DNA of 35,321 nucleotides from Ktedonobacterales bacterium (GCA_027451525.1 DAIDJF010000058.1:1-35321), one strand, 5' to 3'; counted from the first letter of the stretch, positions 1 through 8,009 are shown. Numbers and translations: made by a program. Notes: generated by a model from the sequence alone, not told the origin.

Positions 1-107
1 TCACACGAGATGCTTGCTTCCTTCACACGCGCGGCCAGTAACGCATAGAGGATGGAGGCGAGATATTTCAATCTCACACGAGATGCTTGCTTCCTTCACA
101 CGGGCGG
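1..107. repeat. 34-bp direct repeat pair at the window edge
   Basis: Bases 1-34 and 74-107 are direct repeats with one mismatch (C at 30, G at 103). The shared core contains CACGAGATGCTTGCTTCC. The first copy begins at the window edge, so the unit may be longer or have more copies to the left. The 39 bases between the copies show no gene. The second copy runs into the hairpin at 107-156. Nothing here is coding that I can recognise. Confidence 0.7.
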
Positions 108-166
108 TGCCTCGCGCCGCTCTACAGGCGGCTTTATACGGCACTTTGCGAGGCACACACTTTTTT
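107..166 (+). terminator. Nested GC-rich hairpin followed by six T (terminator-like)
   Basis: The outer stem is GTGCCTCGC (107-115) with GCGAGGCAC (148-156). Inside it GCCGC can pair with GCGGC. After four bases there are six T (161-166). This fits an intrinsic terminator for plus-strand transcription entering from left of the window. A similar pairing, GCGAGGCA (269-276) with TGCCTCGC (303-310), lies downstream, so the arms could also pair with each other. No upstream gene is visible to confirm its role. Confidence 0.5.
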
Positions 167-694
167 GACCTCGTTTTTGCCCGTGAATGAGCTTGCAGAT
201 ACACTATAACATAAAAGCCTCGCTATTGCAAGAGCCTGGGAGGCCATTCGAGGCGTTTGCATGTTTTTGCGAGGCAGCGAGCGTGGAGGTATGTTCACTT
301 CGTGCCTCGCAATATCGTGCACCAGCAATTGGCTCGAACAAGACGACGATGAGAGTTCGCAAAGTGCATAATGCTTTGAACGTCTCTCCCTGGCACAACG
401 ACATTTGAGTTGCCCCTCTCGCAGGTGCGTTACCTAAGTAGCAAGAGAGGACCAATTATTAACTGTTGTGCCGACACAGACGAATGGTATCCTGCCACGT
501 GGTTTCTCAACGCACAACATCGCAAATGCGTGAAAAGTGAAGCCGAACGCATCAAAATCCACCGAGAAAAGGGAACTAGCTACATATTTCTACAAGATAG
601 GCCGATTAAAACACGCAGGATAATAAACGATTGGTATCGAAGAACATGAATGTGTCGCGGAGCATTCCTTCAGCGGAGCGATTATTTTTCGCAC
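167..694. other. Intergenic stretch without a recognisable gene
   Basis: Short open frames occur here, but none has a convincing ribosome binding site or a recognisable protein. The visible structure is a second GCGAGGCA/TGCCTCGC inverted repeat (269-276 and 303-310), another GCCTCGC at 213-219, and a short direct repeat GCGGAGC at 656-662 and 675-681 just beyond the end of the MFS gene. Confidence 0.5.
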
Positions 695-1978
695 TTAATT
701 GCTCAGCAGGTGTTTTTCGCGCTCGAAGAGCCAGAGCAGGGAGAGCAAGGCCACACTTGCCAGGATCGCCGTCAGGTAGATCATGCCATCGAAACCAAAA
801 GAGCGAGCGAACAGTCCGCCGAGACCGTTGCCGAGGATCTGGCCCAGGCCGAGGAAAATGGAGTAGAGGCCCATCATCAGGCCACGATCTTTCGCGCTCT
901 CCTCAGAGATATCCGCTAAGTAGGCGAGGGCAGCGGGGGCAAAGCTCGTTTCGGCAAACACGCCAAGCGACAAAACTGGCAACCAGACCCATAGAAGGGC
1001 AGGATTGTCCACACCACGATGATTGATACCGAAGAGGGCAATACAGGCCAGATAGATACCCGCGATAGAAGTCAGCATCAGGCGCAGGCGCGGGAGACGA
1101 TTGAGGAAAAAAGCCCAGAAGAGCAGGCAGAGCGCGAAGAAGAGCACATAGCCGCCCAAGACAAAGCTCAGCACGTGCGCTCCGCCCGGACCCCCCATAC
1201 TCCCCATCAAGACCTGACGCGGGAACTGAGGCGCGGGACGCGAGAGCACAAAGGGCAGTTGCGCACTGAGCCAGATGCCGACCAGCGCGTTAATGCACAC
1301 CCAGGCTGGAATGAAAATGAAGAGGCGCGGAGTACGCACAATACGCCAATAGCGCAGAGCAAGCAGGCGAAGATTGCCGTGATCGACCAACTGATTGACG
1401 ACAGGCGCGAGCGACATAAAAAACGCAACCAGCAGATAGAGCGTGGCAAGCAGAATAAAAGAAGAGCGGTGAAAATACTCCCAGGCAATACCACCCATCA
1501 CCACGCCAACCGCGATGCCGCCACTCGTTACCAGTTCGTAGAGGCTCATCACGCGCATCCGCAACATCTGATCCAGGGATGTATAATCCGCGAGATAGCC
1601 TAGCACGGCAGGCGTGGTCATTGCGCCCGAAATACCCGCGATCACTTGTAAGCTGAGGAGATAAGGCAATGGATTGGCGGCAGGCGTGAAGTACAGCAGA
1701 CCAACCTGCACGACGCCGAAAAGTGGACCGAGGACCATAAATACACGGCGACCGAAGCGATCACTCAGTCCACCCATCACTGTTGCCAGCGATAGCTCGG
1801 TAATGTAGAACGCGACCGAGAGCAAGCCGACTTGCAGGCTGGTAATGATATGTCCAGTATGTAGAGAGAGCTGAGCAAGAAATAATCCGAGTACGACGGT
1901 TCCCGCACCTGAACTAATACGCTGGATGGCTGTAGCTATAAGTAGTGGCGCGACTGACCGCCGAGACATCTCAAGCAT
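695..1978 (-). CDS. MFS transporter
   Basis: A polytopic membrane protein of about 427 residues with the usual 12-helix major facilitator layout. It carries the family loop 2-3 motif GGLSDRFGRR near residue 70, an internal glycine-rich helix (GLYSIFLGLGQILGNGLGGL) and a cytoplasmic tail ending FEREKHLLSN. The family moves small solutes or drugs by proton coupling; the substrate cannot be read from sequence. I chose the ATG at 1978 because AGAGAG lies five bases upstream; a GTG at 1984 is in frame. This start lies inside the end of the preceding small membrane protein gene (stop at 1971-1973), so translation is probably coupled. It is the last gene of a long minus-strand run. Confidence 0.9.
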   Translation of the reverse strand: MLEMSRRSVAPLLIATAIQRISSGAGTVVLGLFLAQLSLHTGHIITSLQVGLLSVAFYITELSLATVMGGLSDRFGRRVFMVLGPLFGVVQVGLLYFTPAANPLPYLLSLQVIAGISGAMTTPAVLGYLADYTSLDQMLRMRVMSLYELVTSGGIAVGVVMGGIAWEYFHRSSFILLATLYLLVAFFMSLAPVVNQLVDHGNLRLLALRYWRIVRTPRLFIFIPAWVCINALVGIWLSAQLPFVLSRPAPQFPRQVLMGSMGGPGGAHVLSFVLGGYVLFFALCLLFWAFFLNRLPRLRLMLTSIAGIYLACIALFGINHRGVDNPALLWVWLPVLSLGVFAETSFAPAALAYLADISEESAKDRGLMMGLYSIFLGLGQILGNGLGGLFARSFGFDGMIYLTAILASVALLSLLWLFEREKHLLSN

Positions 1979-2162
1979 GCTCACTCTCTAGTAATATCGC
2001 CCCTGATTGTGTTGCACCCGCTTTGCGCATATTCATCCACGTCATCGCTGCAACAATCGCGCCCGTGATAATCAACACCATCGCGACGATTACCAAAACT
2101 AATAACAGTGTACGCATACCCCCACTAGCTGCGTTTACCGTCATTGTTGCTATAAAAGCCAT
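1971..2162 (-). CDS. Small single-span membrane protein overlapping the MFS gene
   Basis: A 63-residue protein with one strong hydrophobic helix (LLLVLVIVAMVLIITGAIVA, about residues 19-38) followed by a short polar tail. The ATG at 2162 is preceded by GGGGGAAGAAACCT, a good ribosome binding site; in-frame starts further upstream lack one. The stop (1971-1973) overlaps the MFS start at 1978 by eight bases, which suggests co-expression and perhaps a role as a small partner of the transporter. No family is recognised. The MFS partnership is inferred from overlap only. Confidence 0.6.
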   Translation of the reverse strand: MAFIATMTVNAASGGMRTLLLVLVIVAMVLIITGAIVAAMTWMNMRKAGATQSGAILLESEHA

Positions 2163-2265
2163 AGGTTTCTTCCCCCTTTTTAGATTGGATATGTTACACA
2201 CCCTCATATCAAGACTCTTCTAGTAAGGCAACGGTAACAAACAGAAAATTAATAGGAGGGACACA

Positions 2266-3222
2266 CTAGGGCATGTGTATTTCTTTGGCATACACTAGAT
2301 AATGCCTGATGACATGCATACCGGCACGCTCATAGAGGCGGGTCGCTCCCGTTGGGTTTTGGGCATCGACGGATAATGCTACCGTCTGCGTGCCACGTCG
2401 ATAGAACTCGCCAAAGGCATGTAGCAGCAGGGCCATTCCCAGACCGCGCTGACGCCACTGACGGCGTACGCCCAGACTGCCGACCCAACCACCGTCAGGG
2501 CGATGACGGCAGAGAATCACAGCGGCAACCTCTTCACCATCCAGAGCAAGCAACCATAAACTCGGATCAAAACCTTCAACGTGTACACGAGTGCGTTGCC
2601 ACTCCTCAAATGGAAAAGGATGGTGATTCCAGTGATCCTCAAATGCCTCTTCGCGTGCCGCGTGTACTATGCGGTCATCTTGTCCAGGCACGAAAGAGCG
2701 CACACGGATACCAGTCGGCCATTGTGGAGCGGCAGGCTGTTCCCGCATCTCTATCGCCATATGCCAGAAATGACGCTCAATGTGATAGCCCATTGCCTCA
2801 AACAACGCGAGTGCCGTTACATCGCGTATGCTCACACCGGCATGCAGGCTAATAGATGTTGCCTTCGCTCGCTGGGCGAGGAGGCGAACGCGCTGCTCAG
2901 CTTGCGCGAGCAGAAACGTTCCGATGCCCTGGCCGCAGTAATTGGGATGGACATAGCCATCAATATCGGCATGATGGGCAGCGTTATCGTATTGTACTTC
3001 CTCATAGCCAACGATCTGACCTTGTGAGGTCGTGACCAGCCAGGCATCTTCTTCCAGGTGAAAATCCGACTCAGACCAGCCCCGGTAAATATCTGCTGTA
3101 GTCATGGAGGTATCGCCATCGGTCGCGAGACCACAAGTATTGACCAGATCGGCAATCGCCTGTGCCTCATCCGCACGTGGAGCGCGCAGAAGCAAACCTA
3201 CTGGCAAGGTAATCGCATCCAT
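2266..3222 (-). CDS. Tandem GNAT-domain acetyltransferase
   Basis: A 318-residue protein with two GNAT folds. The N-terminal domain has a motif A-like segment VHPNYCGQGIGTFLL (residues 91-105). The C-terminal domain has SLGVRRQWRQRGLGMALL (249-266) and the late segment GATRLYERAGMHV (292-304). GNAT enzymes move an acetyl group from acetyl-CoA to amines; the double arrangement occurs in MshD-like enzymes, but the substrate here is unknown. The first acetyl-CoA loop has Cys-Gly-Gln instead of Arg-Gly-Arg, so that half may bind CoA less well. AAAGGAG upstream of the ATG at 3222 supports the start. It is a paralogue of the next two genes upstream and probably shares their operon. Confidence 0.88.
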   Translation of the reverse strand: MDAITLPVGLLLRAPRADEAQAIADLVNTCGLATDGDTSMTTADIYRGWSESDFHLEEDAWLVTTSQGQIVGYEEVQYDNAAHHADIDGYVHPNYCGQGIGTFLLAQAEQRVRLLAQRAKATSISLHAGVSIRDVTALALFEAMGYHIERHFWHMAIEMREQPAAPQWPTGIRVRSFVPGQDDRIVHAAREEAFEDHWNHHPFPFEEWQRTRVHVEGFDPSLWLLALDGEEVAAVILCRHRPDGGWVGSLGVRRQWRQRGLGMALLLHAFGEFYRRGTQTVALSVDAQNPTGATRLYERAGMHVIRHYLVYAKEIHMP

Positions 3223-3294
3223 AAAGTGCTGCTCCTTTCACGGGGCATGATGAAACAAGCCATCACGCCCGTATTCCCCGTTGTATTATCAGTA

Positions 3295-3975
3295 TCAAAC
3301 AGTAAGCGGTTCGCGTGTCAATGCTTCCGCTACGGCTTCACATCCGGCGCGCAACTCTTTCTCGTAGACAGCGTATTGGCATGTGCTATAGATTGCGGCT
3401 GATTGCTCAACATGAGCCACACGCTGTTGCGCGTCCACCACCATATCGAGACACACTTTGCCATTGCTGGCGATTTGACTGCTATGCATCTCGTGAACGT
3501 CAATCAAGACGCGCCAAAAGCTGCGCACACGGCGATACCCTTCACGCTCCAGAAGTGTACAAGCGCGCAGGTTGTTACTACTAGCAGTGATATACAACCC
3601 GACGCGTTGCTCTATCTTTAACGTTGCGAGATGATGGCGTGCGCGCTCTTCCAGCAGCCAGATGAGCAGGGTGCCAATACCACGCCCCCGATAATCGGGA
3701 TGGACGTGCAAGAGCGCGTTATAGTGTCCAACCATATCGCTACGGATATCTGCGTACCCAACCAGTTGCCCATTGCGTGTCGCAATCACCCAGGCGTCAG
3801 TCGGAAGATGAAAATGCGGTGTATGCCAGACACGCCGTATCTCCTCCTCCGAAATCTCTGTCAACGTTGTATTCTCCACCTCCTCACGTTCACACGTTTT
3901 TAAGAGTTCAGCAACCGCGACGGCGTCCTTCAATGTAGGAGGACGGGCCGACAAGTTGTGTAATCGCACAATCAT
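3295..3975 (-). CDS. GNAT acetyltransferase, second domain deleted
   Basis: A 226-residue paralogue of its neighbours with one complete GNAT domain: VHPDYRGRGIGTLLI (residues 91-105) is an intact acetyl-CoA loop, and LLEREGYRRVRSFW follows. After VHEMHSS (160-166) the sequence jumps to KVCLDMVVDAQ and ends in YEKELRAG. These match the end of the second domain in the 331-residue neighbour (KVYLGVDAQ ... YEKELRAG). About 120 residues are therefore missing in frame compared with that paralogue. The remaining domain looks catalytically competent. The ATG at 3975 follows AAGGGAG about seven bases upstream. Confidence 0.85.
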   Translation of the reverse strand: MIVRLHNLSARPPTLKDAVAVAELLKTCEREEVENTTLTEISEEEIRRVWHTPHFHLPTDAWVIATRNGQLVGYADIRSDMVGHYNALLHVHPDYRGRGIGTLLIWLLEERARHHLATLKIEQRVGLYITASSNNLRACTLLEREGYRRVRSFWRVLIDVHEMHSSQIASNGKVCLDMVVDAQQRVAHVEQSAAIYSTCQYAVYEKELRAGCEAVAEALTREPLTV

Positions 3976-4096
3976 AAAGGGAGTCTCCCTTCTCTGCGCG
4001 AAAGCATTGGTATCCCCACGTGTTGCCGAGGGATAACCACTACTTCCGCGCCATCTTCTATAGATAGGAGAGAAAGAGACCAGCAGGGATAGTGCG

Positions 4097-5092
4097 CTAT
4101 GCGTTTACGAGTGTCTGGGTACTAAGTTCCTTCCCTGCTCGTAACTCCTTCTCATACGTATTTGCCTGTTTCACCACGCGCATACCAGCGCGTTCATAGA
4201 GACGGGTTGCTCCCGTCAAGCTCTGAGCATCCACACCGAGGTAGACCTTATGAATGCCGCGTTGATAAAACTCACCGAAAGCATGGCGCAGCAGAGCCAT
4301 ACCGATGCCCTTTTTGCGCCAGGGCCGACGTACACCCAGCGAGTGCACCCAACCACCCTGCTCTTTTTCGTCCGCGCACAGTCCGATAGCCGCGATCTGC
4401 TCACCGTCCATGGCGAGGAACCAGAGCGCGGGATCAAAGTTCTCGCGCTTCACTTCCCAATGCTGGAACTCCTCGAACGTATGCGGCAAATAGCCCCAGT
4501 GATCCTGGAAGGCATCTTCGTCAGCTTCATAGACGGCCCGCAACAGGTCCATATTATCGGCCAAAGTGCGCAACGTAATACCTTCGGCCCATACAGGACT
4601 GGCAGGTCGCTCGTGCAACTCGATACCCATGCGATAGGAAGAACGGATACACTTGAAAGCATGCTGCTCAAGCAAATGCGCGCTATCCTGATCGTTGCTG
4701 CTCAACCAGCAAATCATTGAGACTCGTGCCGATGGATCAGCCAGAGGAATATGCTCCTGGGCGCGCGCCTCTTGCAGTTGTAGCAGGTATGTGCCGATGC
4801 CGCGATGCAGGTATGAGCGATGCACGTTGGCATTAGGATGCAGACGCACATGGTTTTCATGCGAGAGGTTAGCACAAGCCACCACCTGACCTTCAGGTGA
4901 AAGCACCAACCAGGCATCTGTTGCCAGGTCGAAGTTCGGCATCTGCCACCAGCGTTGCATATCGCTCAACGTTGTCTCTATCTCGTCATCGAGGGCTAGC
5001 TCATCATCCTTCACCAACTGCCACACCGCTTCCATGTCATCCATCGTTGGACGGCGCATCACAAAGCCCTTGGGTAAGGTTTGCGTAATCAT
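4097..5092 (-). CDS. Tandem GNAT-domain acetyltransferase
   Basis: A 331-residue protein with two GNAT domains. The first has VHRSYLHRGIGTYLLQL as its CoA loop; the second has SLGVRRPWRKKGIGMALL and GATRLYERAGMRV. The tail YEKELRAG is shared with the shortened paralogue downstream. An in-frame start further upstream would run into the permease gene. I chose the ATG at 5092, which has AAAGGAG seven bases before it. It lies 67 bases after the ABC permease stop, so it may be part of the exporter operon. A role in modifying or resisting an amine-containing compound handled by the exporter is inference only. Confidence 0.88.
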   Translation of the reverse strand: MITQTLPKGFVMRRPTMDDMEAVWQLVKDDELALDDEIETTLSDMQRWWQMPNFDLATDAWLVLSPEGQVVACANLSHENHVRLHPNANVHRSYLHRGIGTYLLQLQEARAQEHIPLADPSARVSMICWLSSNDQDSAHLLEQHAFKCIRSSYRMGIELHERPASPVWAEGITLRTLADNMDLLRAVYEADEDAFQDHWGYLPHTFEEFQHWEVKRENFDPALWFLAMDGEQIAAIGLCADEKEQGGWVHSLGVRRPWRKKGIGMALLRHAFGEFYQRGIHKVYLGVDAQSLTGATRLYERAGMRVVKQANTYEKELRAGKELSTQTLVNA

Positions 5093-5159
5093 GCATTGCT
5101 CCTTTTCTGGTGTTTCTTTTGGGTTTATCGGTGGGCGCGATTGCTCGCGCCCGTAGTGT

Positions 5160-5990
5160 TTAGCCATTACGTTTCAGACGTCCCGTGCGCTTGGCATAGC
5201 GTTCCGCGACGCCAAAGATGTAGATGCCAACAGGAATGCTCACGATACCCGTCACGATCAAGGGCCAGGTATCGGCCCAGATGGTTGTCGACCAGATTGG
5301 CTGACCTTGCAGAATGCCCGCGCGCATGCCCTCTAAGACGTAGGTTGCAGGCGAGATTCGCGCGATTGGCTGCATCCAGGCGGGCAGAACCTTGATCGGG
5401 TAGTAGACACCTGAGACTAGCAGGATCACCGAGCGAATAATAAAGGACATCTGCATGCCCTTCTCCGTGTACAGTAGCGGCAGGACAGCGGTGCCAATTC
5501 CAAAGCCGATGAACGAGATACTGCCAATCAGCAGCATAAAGATCGCAGTCAGGTAGTTGGCATTGCCAAGATTGAGATGGAAGAAGGCTCCCACGACAAC
5601 CAGTTGCAGCAGCGTGAAGAGCATGCCATGCACGACCGCGTACATACAACTGCCAACCATATGCGTAAAGCGCGAGATCGGAGCCATGAAGGTATACTCG
5701 ATAGTGCCTTCCCAGCGTTCCATGTTGATAATATCCGTCACGCCGTCAAAGGTCACGCTCAGATAGGTCCAGACCGAGGTTCCAATCAGCAGATAGAGCA
5801 CCAGGAAATTCGAGTTAATCGGCGTATCAGTAACCTGACCCGCGCTGACGCCGATAAAGGTGACAGAGGTCGCATTGACAATGTTATAGACCAACCAGAC
5901 GATCTCCCAGGCCCAGTAACGCTTGGTCAGGTTCCAGTTGCGTTCAAAAAAGGCGTAGGTAGCGCGTCCCTGGTGTAAAAGACTAGACAT
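5160..5990 (-). CDS. ABC-2 type transporter permease
   Basis: An inner-membrane permease of 276 residues with six hydrophobic segments and the ABC-2 pattern of a long amphipathic N-terminus followed by helices. The segment ISFIGFGIGTAVLPLLYTEK and the late VSGVYYPIKVLPAWMQPI resemble DrrB/NodJ-type exporters of drugs, lipids or polysaccharides. I placed the start at the ATG at 5990 (MSSLLHQG), with GAGGAG about 11 bases upstream; a longer frame would overlap the ATPase gene. The ATPase stop is 19 bases before this start, so the two form one transporter. The substrate is unknown. Confidence 0.88.
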   Translation of the reverse strand: MSSLLHQGRATYAFFERNWNLTKRYWAWEIVWLVYNIVNATSVTFIGVSAGQVTDTPINSNFLVLYLLIGTSVWTYLSVTFDGVTDIINMERWEGTIEYTFMAPISRFTHMVGSCMYAVVHGMLFTLLQLVVVGAFFHLNLGNANYLTAIFMLLIGSISFIGFGIGTAVLPLLYTEKGMQMSFIIRSVILLVSGVYYPIKVLPAWMQPIARISPATYVLEGMRAGILQGQPIWSTTIWADTWPLIVTGIVSIPVGIYIFGVAERYAKRTGRLKRNG

Positions 5991-6009
5991 GTAGGTATAA
6001 GCTCCTCTT

Positions 6010-6966
6010 CTACTCTTCTTCTTTCTGGGCCTCATACGCCTCGAATGCTTTTTCCCAGCTTCCGTAGCGTTCGATGTCGGCCTCAGTAATCAGATGAGCA
6101 ACGGTATAATGCATAAAGACTTCGTTCATTGTCACAGGTGTTGTGCGTTCCAGGCGTTCCTGTACCGCCTGCTTCAACTCTTCTATCGTCCCCATTGCCA
6201 CAATGCGCCCCTGGTCGATGATAGCGACACGATCACACAGAGCTTCCGCTTCATCCATATCGTGGGTGGTAATCAAGATGGTCGCGTCATGAACATCGCG
6301 CAATTCTTTGACAAACAGTTGCACGTCGAGTTTGGAACGTGGGTCGAGTCCGGTGGTTGGTTCATCGAGCAGCAAGACAATGGGGGATGTCAGGAAGGCA
6401 CGCGCAATAGCAACTTTCTGCTGCATACCACGCGACATATTCTCCAGCGGGGCGTTAATGCGGTCTTTCTTGATACCCAAACGGACAAGTATCTCGACAA
6501 TCTTGTGACGCGCATCCGATGAGGACATATTGTAGAGACGGGCGGCGTAAAGCAGATTCTCCATCGGCGAGAGCTTTTTGAAAAACGAGGCTTCAACGCT
6601 CACACGATTGATGAGGCGCTGCACAACACGCTCATCGCGCACGACATCATAACCGAAGATACTGACAGAACCAGTATCGGGAATGAGTAACGTCGAGAGC
6701 ATGCGAATCAGGGTTGATTTCCCGGAACCGTTAGCCCCTAGAATACCCACAATCTCACGGTGTTTGATCGTGAGATTGATATCGTCAACGGCGCGTACCT
6801 CACGTTTGGCGGCGTCCTCCTGTTTTTTAGGCCATAGTTTTGTTAAGAACGGACGCTCCTTTTTGAAGATCTTCGAGACATGTTCAATCACCACTGCATC
6901 TTTTGAGGTATCAATGGTAATCTGTTGCATCCCTGGTGACTCTATTGTTAGATCACGAACAGCCAA
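6010..6966 (-). CDS. ABC transporter ATP-binding protein
   Basis: A cytoplasmic ATPase of 318 residues that energises the permease encoded just downstream. It shows Walker A GANGSGKS (77-84), a signature region NMSRGMQQK (176-184) in which Met replaces the usual Leu-Ser spacing, Walker B VLLLDEP (197-203) and the H-loop TTHD (His235). The C-terminal extension is typical of DrrA/NodI-type exporters. The start is a TTG at 6966: AAGGAG lies eight bases upstream, whereas the internal ATG at 6930 has no good site. About 30 extra N-terminal residues before the nucleotide-binding domain are unusual but well supported by that site. Confidence 0.9.
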   Translation of the reverse strand: MAVRDLTIESPGMQQITIDTSKDAVVIEHVSKIFKKERPFLTKLWPKKQEDAAKREVRAVDDINLTIKHREIVGILGANGSGKSTLIRMLSTLLIPDTGSVSIFGYDVVRDERVVQRLINRVSVEASFFKKLSPMENLLYAARLYNMSSSDARHKIVEILVRLGIKKDRINAPLENMSRGMQQKVAIARAFLTSPIVLLLDEPTTGLDPRSKLDVQLFVKELRDVHDATILITTHDMDEAEALCDRVAIIDQGRIVAMGTIEELKQAVQERLERTTPVTMNEVFMHYTVAHLITEADIERYGSWEKAFEAYEAQKEEE

Positions 6967-7065
6967 TTTGTTTTCTCCTTTTGCGTGAACAGAGCCTTCT
7001 GGCTATAACGACAACTTCTCCACACACCGTAACGCTTTTTATCTCCCTCAACATCAGACATATGC

Positions 7066-7081
7066 ACAGATGTACACCTGT
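7066..7081. promoter_or_regulatory. Imperfect 16-bp palindrome upstream of the ABC exporter genes
   Basis: The sequence ACAGATGTACACCTGT reads as a palindrome apart from one pair, centred on TGTACA. It lies about 100 bases before the TTG start of the ABC ATPase. The placement fits an operator for a dimeric repressor, but no regulator gene lies next to it and I could not assign a promoter with good boxes. This is a tentative call. Confidence 0.3.
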
Positions 7082-7224
7082 ACGATAGGACAGGCACACG
7101 ACAGAAGTAGATTCTGGAACGACTTCCGCTCTTCCTCCACAGGGATGCCGTATACTATTCTTTCTGTCGCAGAGAAAAGCGGCTACTGCGCTGTCAAATG
7201 TCATTGCGCACCTTTTGTGCCTGG

Positions 7225-7373
7225 GAGCAGGGCGTGATGATCGTATTCAACAAAATAATCCGCATACCACGCAGGTTGCGTAAGGGCGTGATTGATCACG
7301 CCCTCGTCCCCGTTCGTATGGCCTCTCACATGGCTCCCCAGGCGGGGCAGGGCATGATACATCACGCCCCTAC
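7225..7373. repeat. Cluster of three GGGC...GCCC palindromic repeats
   Basis: Three related units lie within 150 bases. There is a half unit GAGCAGGGCGTGATGATCG from about 7225. A perfect hairpin AGGGCGTGAT/ATCACGCCCT sits at 7283-7304. A unit beginning GCAGGGCATGATAC and ending ATCACGCCCCTAC spans 7347-7373. The outer GCAGGGC and GCCCCTAC ends recur in the element at 15716-15800, where the inner stem differs. They look like a dispersed palindromic repeat family of this genome. Confidence 0.6.
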
Positions 7374-7498
7374 ACCATCGTATGACCTGTTCGCATTATT
7401 TTTTAAAAGACGATTATCACGTCCTGCCTCTCTACTCAATCTTTCACAAGTGTTCTCCCATACGAAATTACATTAAAAATGCAGATGTTGCGACATGG

Positions 7499-7522
7499 AG
7501 CCTTATTTCTATAAATAAGGCT
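7499..7522. other. Perfect 10-bp hairpin in AT-rich spacer
   Basis: AGCCTTATTT (7499-7508) and AAATAAGGCT (7513-7522) form a perfect stem with a four-base loop. No T-run follows on either strand, so it is not a standard terminator. It lies beyond the strong minus-strand terminator at 7588-7631 and may be a backup transcript end or a protein-binding palindrome. Apart from this hairpin and the features listed separately, the 6967-7655 spacer shows nothing more. Confidence 0.4.
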
Positions 7523-7587
7523 GGTTATCAGTTACACATCAGCTATCGCCGTAGTAGTCGTTGAAAACGAGCGGGAAAAACAGCGAC

Positions 7588-7631
7588 AAAAAACCGTGGG
7601 AACTGGATTTCTTGCTTGCCAGTGCCCACGG
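7588..7631 (-). terminator. Strong intrinsic terminator, minus strand
   Basis: Reading the minus strand, CCGTGGGCACTGG pairs with CCAGTTCCCACGG (7594-7631; 12 pairs with one internal mismatch, 12-base loop). Six T follow at once (A-run at 7588-7593 on the plus strand). It starts 24 bases after the stop codon of the 66-residue gene and closes that transcription unit. Confidence 0.85.
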
Positions 7632-7655
7632 TCGAGGGTGTCTTTTTTCTTTCAC

Positions 7656-7856
7656 CTACTCATCTAAGAGTGGTGGACCTCCTCTGAAAGTGGGCATACT
7701 GATCCCCTGGGCCTCGCCAGCGAAAGGCGCAATGCGCCCTTTGTAGCGGATAGAGCTGATGAGGGTCAGGAGTCCAGATGGCATGGCACGGCCGCTGATG
7801 AGCGTGTAATCAAGCACACAGCTCTGACAGATTTGCTGTCCGATGCAATTTTCCAT
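7656..7856 (-). CDS. 66-residue hypothetical peptide, own promoter and terminator
   Basis: I do not recognise this protein. The N-terminus carries three cysteines in MENCIGQQICQSC. The middle is moderately hydrophobic (SGLLTLISSI), followed by a basic patch and a Gly/Pro-rich end (TFRGGPPLLDE). There is no clear signal peptide or membrane helix. I chose the ATG at 7856 because AAAGGAG lies nine bases before it; an ATG nine bases further upstream directly abuts that site. A near-consensus promoter at 7980-8009 and a strong terminator at 7588-7631 make this a self-contained, probably well-expressed unit. It could be a small metal- or nucleic-acid-binding protein, or a modified-peptide precursor, but no modification enzyme lies nearby. 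Confidence 0.65.
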   Translation of the reverse strand: MENCIGQQICQSCVLDYTLISGRAMPSGLLTLISSIRYKGRIAPFAGEAQGISMPTFRGGPPLLDE

Positions 7857-7979
7857 GCTCGCCATCTCCTTTCACAAGATGTGGTAATTAAGCGGTGTAT
7901 CTCAGAGAACTTTTTTCTTTCTATTGCTCATCTTGAGACACGGCTACGTTGGTTGCACATGTACAACCTTACAGTACTG

Positions 7980-8009
7980 AGTATACGAGATAAACGAATA
8001 GTCTGTCAA
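7980..8009 (-). promoter_or_regulatory. Sigma-70-type promoter for the 66-residue gene
   Basis: On the minus strand the -35 box is a perfect TTGACA (8004-8009) and the -10 box is TATACT (7980-7985), 18 bases apart. Transcription would start near 7973, giving a leader of about 115 bases. That leader contains an imperfect hairpin made of GTGTCTCA and TGAGATACAC. Confidence 0.75.

Noticed and set aside
1..166. CRISPR or T-box riboswitch at the left edge
   Set aside because: Only two repeat copies with one spacer are present and no conserved T-box core is seen, so neither call is supported.
187..649. Two short plus-strand open frames in the left intergenic region
   Set aside because: Neither has a ribosome binding site or recognisable protein, and the first runs through the repeat arms.
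1019..1603. Plus-strand open frame of 194 codons opposite the MFS gene
   Set aside because: The composition is a low-complexity mix of charged residues typical of an antisense frame; the minus-strand MFS motif is clear.
2266..5092. Naming the tandem GNAT genes mycothiol synthase (mshD)
   Set aside because: The two-domain layout alone is not enough; no other mycothiol genes are nearby and substrate residues cannot be checked by eye.
7656..7856. Calling the 66-residue peptide a lanthipeptide or sactipeptide precursor
   Set aside because: No modification enzyme, protease-transporter or recognisable leader motif is found in the neighbourhood.
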